Shown piece after piece: positions 17,376 to 25,730 of a stretch of 64,000 nucleotides of DNA; the stretch's first letter is position 1, and each line of letters opens with the position of its first letter. This stretch comes from Pseudomonas fluorescens (GTDB taxonomy: Bacteria; Pseudomonadota; Gammaproteobacteria; Pseudomonadales; Pseudomonadaceae): contig NZ_LR134318.1 of the NCBI RefSeq assembly GCF_900636825.1, positions 3,443,501-3,507,500 on the forward strand, written 5' to 3'. The translations under genes and the position numbers were made by a program. The notes under the pieces were generated by a model. The model did no database searches. It saw only the letters and a list, made by a program, of their open reading frames with translations, and was not told the DNA's origin.

Positions 17376-19580
17376 TCAGCGCAATCGACTGGATACATTC
17401 ACCCGCGCCGCATGCAGCTTTTTATAGCTCTCAATCAACCGCAGGTGCCGGTCCAGGCCTTCCAGCTTCATGCTGGTCGGTGTCAGGCCGTAGAAGCGCA
17501 CGCTGCCGTTGACCGAGCCAATCGCCGCGTCCATGCGTTCGTTGCCGAACATGCGGCGGAAATTGGCTTCGTAGTCTTCCAGTTCAAGGTCTTCGTCCAG
17601 TTCCATCTCCAGCACCACGTTGACGGCTTGATAAAACAAGCCGCGGTCGACAGTGTTGTCGTTGTATTGCAGGAAGGCTTCGACCAGATCCTTAGCCTGC
17701 TCATACTTCTGCAAAGCGAGGTAGATCAACAGGCGCAACTCGAGAATGGTCAACTTGCCCCACGGCGTGTTGTCGTCGAATTCGACGCCGATCAGCGTGG
17801 TGATCTCGGTGTAATCGTCCTGCTCGCTGTTTTCAAGACCTTGGGCAAGGTTGCGCAGGCCGACTTTGCTCAAGTTGTGCAAATTGAGAATGTCAGCGCG
17901 GAATTGCAGGGCTTTGTTGGTGTTGTCCCAGATCAGGTCTTCTACCGGGTAAATCTCCGAATAATCCGGCACGAGGATGCGGCAAGCCTTGGCGCCGATG
18001 TGTTCGTACACCGCCATATAGACTTCTTTGCCCAAGTCTTCAAGGATGCCGAACAACGTTGCAGCTTCTTCCACGTTGGAGTTTTCGCCTTGACCGGAGA
18101 AGTCCCACTCAACGAATTCAAAGTCCGCCTTGGCGCTGAAGAAGCGCCATGACACCACCCCGCTGGAATCGATGAAGTGCTCGACGAAGTTGTTCGGCTC
18201 GGTCACCGCTTGCCCGGAGAACGTCGGTTGCGGCAGATCGTTCAGGCCTTCGAAGCTGCGGCCCTGCAACAGTTCGGTGAGGCTGCGCTCCAACGCCACT
18301 TCCAGGCTTGGATGTGCGCCGAACGAGGCAAACACGCCGCCGGTGCGCGGGTTCATCAGGGTCACGCACATCACCGGGAATTCGCCGCCCAGCGAGGCAT
18401 CCTTGACCAGCACCGGGAAGCCCTGCTCTTCCAGGCCCTTGATGCCGGCGAGGATGCTCGGGTATTTCTCCAGCACTTGCTGCGGCACGTCCGGCAGCGC
18501 CAGTTCACCTTCGAGGATTTCGCGCTTGACCGCGCGCTCGAAGATTTCCGACAGGCACTGCACCTGCGCTTCGGCCAAGGTATTGCCGGCGCTCATGCCG
18601 TTGCTCAGATACAGGTTTTCGATCAGGTTGGACGGGAAGTACACCACCTCACCGTCCGACTGGCGCACGAACGGCAGCGAGCAAATGCCGCGCTGGGTGT
18701 TGCCGGAATTGGTGTCGAACAGATGCGAGCCACGCAATTCGCCGTCGCGGTCGTAGATCTTGCGGGTGTATTCGTCGAGGATTTCACTCGGCAATTCGTC
18801 CTTCGGCCCCGGCTTGAACCATTTCTCGTCCGGATAATGCACGAATTCGGCGTTGGCGATCTCTTCGCCCCAGAACTGATCGTTATAGAAGAAGTTGCAG
18901 TTCAAACGCTCGATGAATTCGCCGAGGGCCGAAGCCAACGCGCCTTCTTTGGTCGCACCTTTGCCGTTGGTGAAGCACATCGGTGAATGCGCATCGCGGA
19001 TGTGCAGCGACCAGACGTTGGGCACGATGTTGCGCCACGAGGCGATTTCGATCTTCATCCCGAGGTCAGCGAGAATCCCCGACATGTTGGCGATGGTCTG
19101 CTCCAGTGGCAGATCCTTGCCGGCGATGAAAGTGCCGGCGTCGGAACCGGCAACCGGCATCAACAGGGCCTGCGCATCGGCGTCGAGATTATCGACTTCT
19201 TCGATGATGAACTCAGGGCCGGTTTGCACCACTTTCTTCACGGTGCAGCGGTCGATCGAACGCAGGATGCCCTGGCGATCCTTGTCGGAAATGTCCGCAG
19301 GCAGTTCGACCTGAATCTTGAAGATCTGGTTGTAGCGGTTTTCCGGGTCAACAATGTTGTTCTGCGACAGGCGAATGTTCTCTGTCGGAATGTTGCGCGT
19401 GTCGCAATACAGCTTGACGAAGTAAGCCGCGCACAAGGCCGACGACGCCAGGAAGTAGTCGAACGGTCCCGGCGCCGAGCCATCGCCCTTGTAGCGGATG
19501 GGCTGATCGGCGATCACCGTGAAGTCGTCGAACTTGGCTTCAAGTCGAAGGTTGTCGAGAAAGTTGACCTTGATTTCCAT
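17376..19580 (-). CDS. ycaO: OsmC-YcaO fusion protein
   Basis: This 734-residue cytosolic protein has an N-terminal OsmC/Ohr-like domain (about 1-140; RYKGDGSAPGPFDYFLASSA) joined to a YcaO ATP-dependent cyclodehydratase domain (about 190-560; motifs GEFIERLNCNF, LAEAQVQCLSEIFERAV). A helical TPR-like tail follows. E. coli YcaO (about 586 residues) assists RimO in beta-methylthiolation of ribosomal protein S12. The OsmC-YcaO form of this length is common in gammaproteobacteria. The gene stands alone with its own terminator, so no RiPP precursor or cyclodehydratase partner is implied. Confidence 0.9.
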   Translation of the reverse strand: MEIKVNFLDNLRLEAKFDDFTVIADQPIRYKGDGSAPGPFDYFLASSALCAAYFVKLYCDTRNIPTENIRLSQNNIVDPENRYNQIFKIQVELPADISDKDRQGILRSIDRCTVKKVVQTGPEFIIEEVDNLDADAQALLMPVAGSDAGTFIAGKDLPLEQTIANMSGILADLGMKIEIASWRNIVPNVWSLHIRDAHSPMCFTNGKGATKEGALASALGEFIERLNCNFFYNDQFWGEEIANAEFVHYPDEKWFKPGPKDELPSEILDEYTRKIYDRDGELRGSHLFDTNSGNTQRGICSLPFVRQSDGEVVYFPSNLIENLYLSNGMSAGNTLAEAQVQCLSEIFERAVKREILEGELALPDVPQQVLEKYPSILAGIKGLEEQGFPVLVKDASLGGEFPVMCVTLMNPRTGGVFASFGAHPSLEVALERSLTELLQGRSFEGLNDLPQPTFSGQAVTEPNNFVEHFIDSSGVVSWRFFSAKADFEFVEWDFSGQGENSNVEEAATLFGILEDLGKEVYMAVYEHIGAKACRILVPDYSEIYPVEDLIWDNTNKALQFRADILNLHNLSKVGLRNLAQGLENSEQDDYTEITTLIGVEFDDNTPWGKLTILELRLLIYLALQKYEQAKDLVEAFLQYNDNTVDRGLFYQAVNVVLEMELDEDLELEDYEANFRRMFGNERMDAAIGSVNGSVRFYGLTPTSMKLEGLDRHLRLIESYKKLHAARVNVSSRLR

Positions 19581-19803
19581 GCGGGATTACCAGAATACGG
19601 CTAAACGAATGGCGGCCATTATCCGGTTTTTGCGCCGGAAGTCTCGCCCTTTCGGGATTGGCCGCTGGCCGGCCTCGCTGGCAATTGCGCGATATTCGCT
19701 ACACTTTGCACAACTCCAGACGATGCCATCCAGCACATCTATCTGAACATTGTCCCCGTGCCATTGTTCTAGATTCAGAAGACACCGGATCAAGGACGAG
19801 CAC

Positions 19804-22413
19804 ATGGCCGTTACTCTCGCTGCGCAGCCAATCCCTACCCCGCAACGCGCGGTGACCCGACGTTTAGCCATCGCAATTGGCGCGCTGTTTGTCGCTGGCG
19901 TCATTGCGGCGCTGAGTACGTTGCTGGGCATCGCCAATCGCCTCGACACCCAGGATCTTGAGCAGACCCACTTCTACTCGGCGCGCGCGGTGGAAAACCG
20001 CATCACCGCCTCGAAAAACTACATCACCAGTTACGCCTACTGGACCCGCGCTTACGACGCTTTGAGCGGGCCGATCGACGTCGACTGGGCCTATACCGAA
20101 CAGAACATGGGCAAGACCCTGTTCACCAGCGATGGCTACGACGGCGTGTTCGTGCTCGATCGCAACCGCACCAAATACGCGGTGATTCGCGGGCAAATGG
20201 TCGAGACCGATATATCCAAAGTGTTGCAGGCGTCCGCCTCGGCGCTGGTCGAGCAAGTGCTGAGCCAGCCCGACCTGACCAAACCGATCAGCAGCTATTC
20301 GCTGTTCGAAGGCTGGCCGGCGTTGATCACCGCTGCGGCAATCATTCTCAACGACGAACGGCCGCTGGACGAGCTGAAAAATACTTCGGTACTGGTGTTC
20401 GTCGACATGCTGACGCCGACCAAGCTGCGCAAGATCGGCGCCGGTTATGGTCTGAAAAATCTGACCCTGACCCCGGACGAGACCATCGAAAAGGGCCAGC
20501 CGAGCGTGCCGCTCGACAGCACCGGTTACAGTCTGGTCGCCGACCTGCAGCAGCCCGGTCAGCAAATGTTGTGGTCGCTGATCCCACCGCTCGGTGCGAC
20601 GTTTGTCGTACTGATGCTGCTCACCGCTTATTTCTTCCGCCACGCTTTGCGCTCCTCGCAATACGTCGACAACAGCATCCTTGCGATGCAGTCGTCCAAC
20701 CTGGCCCTCGAAGCGGCCAACCACGCCCTCGAAGCCAGTGAAGAACGCTTTCGCGCGGTGGCTGAAGCTGCGTCGGACTGGATCTGGGAGGTCGATGGCG
20801 AATTGTCGCTGACGTATCTGTCGGCACGTTTCAGCGAGGTCACCGGTTATCCGCAAGCGTTGTGGCTTGGACAGAACATCGGTGAACTGCTGTCGTGCGA
20901 TACCACCCCGCTGGACCTGTGGCTGCGCAAACTGAGCGAAGAAAACAGTGCCGGCGACTTGCGCTGCACCTACCGCGATCACTCCGGTCAGCCACGCCAC
21001 TGCCGGCTCTCCGCACGACCGATTTTCGACAAGGACACGGTTGTCGGCTATCGCGGCACGGCCAGCGACATCACCGACGAAGTCGCCGCCCATGCGCAGA
21101 TCCAGCACCTGTCGATGCATGACGCCCTGACCGGTTTGCCCAATCGCAACAAACTGGCGCGCTATCTGGATGAAGTCCTGCTGCTGAAAGAACATTCGCC
21201 GCCGCTGTCATTGCTGATGATCGACCTGGACAACTTCAAACCCATCAACGACTCCCTCGGCCACCCGGCCGGTGATGCGGTGCTGCAGGAAGTCGCCGTG
21301 CGTCTGCGCGATTGCACCCGTGAACACGACATCGTTGCCCGTCTCGGTGGCGACGAATTCGTTGTGGTCCTCAATGGCATGGACAGTCATCACGAAATCG
21401 ACAAGTTCTGCACGCGCCTGATCGGCAGCCTGCATCAGCCCATCCTTTATGAGCAGCATCCTTTGCACATTGGCGCGAGTGTCGGCATTGCCCTCAGCCG
21501 TCGTCACGGCTTCGTGGCCAGCGATCTGATCCGCTATGCGGACATTGCGCTGTACCAGGCCAAGTCCGACGGAAAAAACACCTGGTGTTATTTCGAAGCG
21601 CACATGAGCGATCAGATCCAGACCCGCCGGCAAATGGAAGACGACATGCGCCGCGCCCTCAAGCACAACGAATTCGTCCTGCACTATCAGCCGCGCTACA
21701 AGGTCGATGGCAAGCAGATCGTCTCGGTTGAAGCGCTGGTGCGCTGGCAGCATCCGACCCAGGGTTTGCTGGGTCCGGACGTGTTCATTCCGCTGGCCGA
21801 GCAGACCGACCTGATTGTGCCGCTGGGCCGCTGGGTATTGCGCGAAGCCTGCGAAACCGCGCTGGAGTGGCCGGCAGACGTCATGCTCTCGGTCAACCTC
21901 TCCCCTGCGCAGTTTGCCCTGAGCGATGTGGTCGAAGATGTGCGCGAGGTATTGGTCGAAACGCGTTTCCCGGCCAGTCGCCTGGAGCTGGAAATCACCG
22001 AAAACGTGATGCTCAACGACACCGACGGTGCGCTGACCACCATGAATTCCCTGAAAGAACTCGGCGTGCGCCTGAACATGGATGACTTCGGCACGGGTTA
22101 CTCGTCCCTTGGTTACCTGCGCGCGTACCCTTTCGACGGGATCAAGATCGACAAGCGCTTCATCGCCTCGATCAGCAGCGGCAGCAACGACCGCGCGGTG
22201 GTCCAGGCAATCATCGGGCTGGGCAAAGCCATGGGCCTGACCGTGACCGCCGAGGGTGTGGAAACCGAGGAACAGTTGAACATCCTCGGCAAGGATCAAT
22301 GCAACGAAGTACAGGGTTACTTCATGAGCCGGCCAATCGACAAGGCAGCGTTTGCCGATTTGTTGCGTGCTTCACGAATGGCGCCGGTCAGTCAAAAGGG
22401 TCGAGTGAGCTGA
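19804..22413 (+). CDS. CHASE4-PAS-GGDEF-EAL c-di-GMP signalling protein
   Basis: This 869-residue inner-membrane protein has one transmembrane helix (about 22-42), a periplasmic CHASE4-type sensor (about 45-250), a second helix (about 260-280), a PAS domain (about 310-430), GGDEF (about 440-600) and EAL (about 615-860). Both catalytic cores look intact: LGGDEF in the cyclase domain, and VEALVRW, DDFGTGYSS and TAEGVE in the phosphodiesterase. It may therefore do either or both reactions. ATG 19804 follows AAGGA. It converges with the bd-oxidase operon, three bases apart. Confidence 0.9.
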   Translation: MAVTLAAQPIPTPQRAVTRRLAIAIGALFVAGVIAALSTLLGIANRLDTQDLEQTHFYSARAVENRITASKNYITSYAYWTRAYDALSGPIDVDWAYTEQNMGKTLFTSDGYDGVFVLDRNRTKYAVIRGQMVETDISKVLQASASALVEQVLSQPDLTKPISSYSLFEGWPALITAAAIILNDERPLDELKNTSVLVFVDMLTPTKLRKIGAGYGLKNLTLTPDETIEKGQPSVPLDSTGYSLVADLQQPGQQMLWSLIPPLGATFVVLMLLTAYFFRHALRSSQYVDNSILAMQSSNLALEAANHALEASEERFRAVAEAASDWIWEVDGELSLTYLSARFSEVTGYPQALWLGQNIGELLSCDTTPLDLWLRKLSEENSAGDLRCTYRDHSGQPRHCRLSARPIFDKDTVVGYRGTASDITDEVAAHAQIQHLSMHDALTGLPNRNKLARYLDEVLLLKEHSPPLSLLMIDLDNFKPINDSLGHPAGDAVLQEVAVRLRDCTREHDIVARLGGDEFVVVLNGMDSHHEIDKFCTRLIGSLHQPILYEQHPLHIGASVGIALSRRHGFVASDLIRYADIALYQAKSDGKNTWCYFEAHMSDQIQTRRQMEDDMRRALKHNEFVLHYQPRYKVDGKQIVSVEALVRWQHPTQGLLGPDVFIPLAEQTDLIVPLGRWVLREACETALEWPADVMLSVNLSPAQFALSDVVEDVREVLVETRFPASRLELEITENVMLNDTDGALTTMNSLKELGVRLNMDDFGTGYSSLGYLRAYPFDGIKIDKRFIASISSGSNDRAVVQAIIGLGKAMGLTVTAEGVETEEQLNILGKDQCNEVQGYFMSRPIDKAAFADLLRASRMAPVSQKGRVS

Positions 22414-22416
22414 ATG

Positions 22417-23427
22417 TCAGTCCTGTCTGGCAACGCGGACTTTGCCGCTGAACACGCGAAAACCGAAGGTGTTGTAAGCCAGCGTGACTGGAATCAGCAC
22501 CGCGAAACCCACCAGCATGAACATCTGGCTGTTCGGGCCGGAGGCGGCTTTCTGCAAGGTGAGATCCGGTGGAATGATGAAGGGATACAGCGCAACCAGC
22601 ATCACCGCGAACGCCAACACAAATACGCCGAGGGCAGCGAACAGCGGCACGCAGTCAAAGCGACTGCGAAAGCCTTTGCAGAACACCAGCCCTGACCCGC
22701 CGAGGATCAAACCTGCGGGCAACCACAAGCGCACGTCGACCAGCCGCCGGGCATATTGCGGCTGCAGCGTAGCCGTCCACACAATCAAAACCAGCAGCGA
22801 CACCACGACAACGAGCGCTAGAACGCGGGCCTGGCGGGCCGAGTGTCGCTGCAGTTCATCCAGCGTGCGCCAATACAACCAGCACGTGCCCAGCCAGACG
22901 TAGCCGAGCACCAGCACCAAACCGCAGAACAGCGCGAACGGACTCAACCAGTCCAGACCATCGCCGGTGTACTGACCGCCCTCATGGCTAACCCCCTGAA
23001 CCAGCGTGCCGAGCACCATGCCCTGAACGAATCCGGTGATCAGCGAGGCAACCGACAATACGCCGTCGATCACACGTTTGCGCCGTTCGTTCGGAGCGTA
23101 GTCGCGAAATTCCAAAGCCATTGCACGGGTGATCAGTGCCAGAAACATCACGATGAATGGCACGTATAACGCCGGCAGCAATATGGCGTACGCCAGCGGA
23201 AACAACGCCAGCAGCCCTCCGCCGCCGAGAACCAGCCAGGTTTCATTGGCGTCCCACACCGGCAGAATCGTCACTGCCATGGTTCGGCGCTGCTGACCGC
23301 TGGAGGTCAGCCCCATGAGCATGCCAACGCCGAGATCGGTGCCGTCGAGCAGCACGTAGTTCATCACGGAAAAGGCCAGCGCAGCGGCGCACCACAGGGT
23401 CAGCCAATCGGTATCCATGCCAGCCAC
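22417..23427 (-). CDS. cydB: Cytochrome bd/CIO ubiquinol oxidase subunit II
   Basis: This 336-residue integral membrane subunit has the CydB fold: WCAALAFSVMNYVLLDGTDLGVGML at the start, LPVWDANETWLVLGGG (about 55-70), which is highly conserved in subunit II, and eight or so hydrophobic helices. Length matches the P. aeruginosa CioB type. It follows the subunit I gene by three bases in one operon. There is no room for a CydX/YbgT small subunit after it, because the stop abuts the convergent gene. Confidence 0.9.
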   Translation of the reverse strand: MAGMDTDWLTLWCAAALAFSVMNYVLLDGTDLGVGMLMGLTSSGQQRRTMAVTILPVWDANETWLVLGGGGLLALFPLAYAILLPALYVPFIVMFLALITRAMALEFRDYAPNERRKRVIDGVLSVASLITGFVQGMVLGTLVQGVSHEGGQYTGDGLDWLSPFALFCGLVLVLGYVWLGTCWLYWRTLDELQRHSARQARVLALVVVVSLLVLIVWTATLQPQYARRLVDVRLWLPAGLILGGSGLVFCKGFRSRFDCVPLFAALGVFVLAFAVMLVALYPFIIPPDLTLQKAASGPNSQMFMLVGFAVLIPVTLAYNTFGFRVFSGKVRVARQD

Positions 23428-23430
23428 TCC

Positions 23431-24804
23431 TTAATGCCCGGTTTCGTCGGCAAGCGTGGGCTGCGGCCCCGGTTGATCCTGCTTTGGCGGCTCCCGCAAC
23501 AGGCGCAGCAGCACCCACAAACCGATGCCGAAAATCAACAGATAGAACAGCAGAATCAACCAGGTCGAGCCAATGACTTGCGCCTTGGAAACTGACGACA
23601 GGCTGTCCGCCGTGCGCATCAGGCCGTAGACGGTAAACGGCTGCCGGCCAACCTCCGTGACCACCCAGCCGCTGAGCATCGCGACAAATCCAGCGGGGGC
23701 CAGCAGCACGCAACTGTTCAGCCACGGGCGCGCCGTGTACAGGCGCTCACCTCGACGCAGGATCAGGCTGACCACACCCTGCCCGAGCATCAGCAGCCCC
23801 AGCCCGACCATCAGCCGAAACGCGAAAAACACCGGCGCAACTGGCGGGATGTCCTGCGCGGGGAATTCATCAAGCGCGGCGATGCTGCTGGTCAGGTCAT
23901 GCTGCAAGTACAGCGAGCCGATACGGGGAATGGCGACCTCCCAATGGTTGCGGCGCTCCCGCATATCCGGCCAAGCGAACAGGCGCAGCGGCTCACCGGC
24001 ACCTTCAACGGGGCGCGTCCACGAGCCTTCGATGGCCGCCACTTTTTGCGGCTGGGCATGCAAAGTGTGCCGGCCATGCAGGTCGCCCACCACAATCTGA
24101 ATCGGCATCAACACGGCAATCACCCACAGCGCCATGGAAAATTGCAGGCGCGCGCGCGGGTTGTGCGTTGCCTTGCGCAATTGCCAGGCGCTGATGCCTG
24201 CAATCAAGGTTGCGCTGCCGATGAACACGGCGAGCAGCATGTGCGCCAAGCGATAGGGAAACGAGGGATTGAAGATGATTGCCCACCAGTCCTCGGCGAG
24301 GAAACGGCCGTCTGCGCCAATCGCGTAGCCGGCGGGGGTTTGCATCCACGAATTGGCGGACAGAATCCAGAACGCGCTGATCAGCGAGCCGAGCGCCACC
24401 GCGCAGGTAGCAAAAAAATGCAGACGCGGGCCAACCTTTTTCAGCCCGAACAGCATGATGCCGAGAAAACCCGCTTCGATAAAAAAAGCCGCCAGCACCT
24501 CATAAAACATCAACGGCCCGAGGACATCGCCCGCCTGCACCGACAGTCGCGACCAATTCAGGCCGAACTGATACTCCAGAATCAGCCCCGACGCCGTGCC
24601 CACCGCCACATTGAGGGCAAAAACCTTGAGCCAGTAACGGTAGACGTCGAGGTAAACCTGCCGCCCGGTTTTCAGCCACAACGCTTCCAGCACCATGAGG
24701 AAATTCGCCAGGCCGATGCTGAACGCCGCCAAGACGATGTGGAAGCTGATTGTGATCGCGAACTGGGCGCGTGCCGCCATCAGGGCTGAGTCAATGGGCT
24801 CCAT
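23431..24804 (-). CDS. cydA: Cytochrome bd/CIO ubiquinol oxidase subunit I
   Basis: This 457-residue haem-bearing subunit of a quinol oxidase reduces O2 to water at the inner membrane. Family marks are ITISFHIVLAAFSIG (haem-ligand His near residue 22), FFIEAGFLGIMLFG, and TEVGRQPFTVYG near residue 370. The quinol-binding loop region is short, as in cyanide-insensitive (CIO) oxidases, so the CIO name would also fit. It is somewhat shorter than CioA of P. aeruginosa. It heads a two-gene operon with subunit II. Confidence 0.9.
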   Translation of the reverse strand: MEPIDSALMAARAQFAITISFHIVLAAFSIGLANFLMVLEALWLKTGRQVYLDVYRYWLKVFALNVAVGTASGLILEYQFGLNWSRLSVQAGDVLGPLMFYEVLAAFFIEAGFLGIMLFGLKKVGPRLHFFATCAVALGSLISAFWILSANSWMQTPAGYAIGADGRFLAEDWWAIIFNPSFPYRLAHMLLAVFIGSATLIAGISAWQLRKATHNPRARLQFSMALWVIAVLMPIQIVVGDLHGRHTLHAQPQKVAAIEGSWTRPVEGAGEPLRLFAWPDMRERRNHWEVAIPRIGSLYLQHDLTSSIAALDEFPAQDIPPVAPVFFAFRLMVGLGLLMLGQGVVSLILRRGERLYTARPWLNSCVLLAPAGFVAMLSGWVVTEVGRQPFTVYGLMRTADSLSSVSKAQVIGSTWLILLFYLLIFGIGLWVLLRLLREPPKQDQPGPQPTLADETGH

Positions 24805-24812
24805 TCAGTCAT

Positions 24813-25202
24813 TCAGCCGCTGAAAAATACCGCGAGCTTGTTGCCCTCGGGATCGCGCAGATAAGCCACATAAAAGTCCGGCGTGTAGGCCTCGCGAGTG
24901 CCCGGCGGGCCTTCGTCGCTGCCGCCACTATCCAGCCCGGCCTTGTGCACTTGATCAACCTTGTGCCGTGAGTCCGCGCGAAACGCCGGCATCATGCCGT
25001 TGCCCGGCGTCGCCGGTTCACCATTGAACGGTTGCGAAATATGCACGCTGCCAGGACCGTTGGACTTGTCAGCGCAATCGGGCAGGTAAAAACAGTAATG
25101 TTCTTCGCGATCATGACGGTAGCCGAGCGGCGTCAGAATCGCCTTGTAGAAGGCTGCTGATCGCTCGACATCGTTGGCGCCGATAAACAGATAACTGAGC
25201 AT
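24813..25202 (-). CDS. VOC-family (glyoxalase-like) protein
   Basis: This 129-residue small cytosolic protein has the paired beta-alpha-beta-beta-beta modules of the vicinal-oxygen-chelate fold. It begins YLFIGANDVERSAAFYKAIL and ends AYLRDPEGNKLAVFFSG, which carries the C-terminal metal-ligand glutamate or asparagine region. Such proteins include glyoxalases and dioxygenase-like enzymes, and the reaction is unknown here. It lies just upstream of the bd oxidase operon in the same direction, with an eight-base gap. Confidence 0.8.
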   Translation of the reverse strand: MLSYLFIGANDVERSAAFYKAILTPLGYRHDREEHYCFYLPDCADKSNGPGSVHISQPFNGEPATPGNGMMPAFRADSRHKVDQVHKAGLDSGGSDEGPPGTREAYTPDFYVAYLRDPEGNKLAVFFSG

Positions 25203-25225
25203 GGGAAGTCCTCCGCTGGCCCTTT

Positions 25226-25441
25226 TCAGTGATGCGCCTGCTCATCGTTGAGGGTAAAGACGTTGCCAGCGTCGCGCACCAGTTGGCGCCATTCGGCGCT
25301 AGTGATCAGGCCTTGCTCCTCCATCTGATCCGCAGCCTTGAGCAGTTCATCGTATTGCTCTTCCGGATCCAGATCAGCCTCGGTCTGCTCCGCCAATTTG
25401 CGCCATGCCGCCAGTGATGCCTTTTTTTGCAGATCGTACAT
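25226..25441 (-). CDS. Small conserved hypothetical protein
   Basis: This is a 71-residue acidic, helical, soluble protein with several aromatic and Gln/Glu-rich stretches (EEQYDELLKAADQMEEQGL). No signal or membrane segment is seen. It sits 23 bases upstream of the VOC gene in the same direction and likely shares its transcript. The family is not recognised. Confidence 0.65.
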   Translation of the reverse strand: MYDLQKKASLAAWRKLAEQTEADLDPEEQYDELLKAADQMEEQGLITSAEWRQLVRDAGNVFTLNDEQAHH

Positions 25442-25730
25442 ATGGGTATCTCCTGAGGGACTTACCCGGTAGAAAAATCAGCGCGACGGAGGTTCAGAGC
25501 AGACGACGGATGGACGCCAGGTTCTTTACTGAACCACTGCCATAGCCGGCAAGCGCTCAACAGCCCTCTGAATTTGTTTATTGACCAGCAAGGCCTGATC
25601 CGTGAGGTTAGGCCACGTCCGTTGGTTTGCCGTCAGCGGGCAAAAAACCCGAAACGCCATGTGTTCCCTTGGTTTCTTCTGACGTCGCACTGTTCATTGC
25701 CCGATTACCTGTTTGCTGGAGTTCTTTTCA

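Noticed and set aside
17376..19580. A RiPP (azole peptide) biosynthesis locus suggested by the YcaO domain.
   Set aside because: No precursor peptide, partner cyclodehydratase protein or exporter is nearby, and the OsmC-YcaO form is a housekeeping type.
19864..21195. A 443-codon minus-strand frame inside the GGDEF-EAL gene.
   Set aside because: It is antisense to a gene with clear CHASE4, PAS and GGDEF motifs. Its composition is typical of a shadow frame.
25442..25730. A possible cobalamin riboswitch or Fur site before the second TonB receptor.
   Set aside because: No B12-box or Fur-like palindrome could be found by eye. Only a short GGTTC/GAACC hairpin is present.
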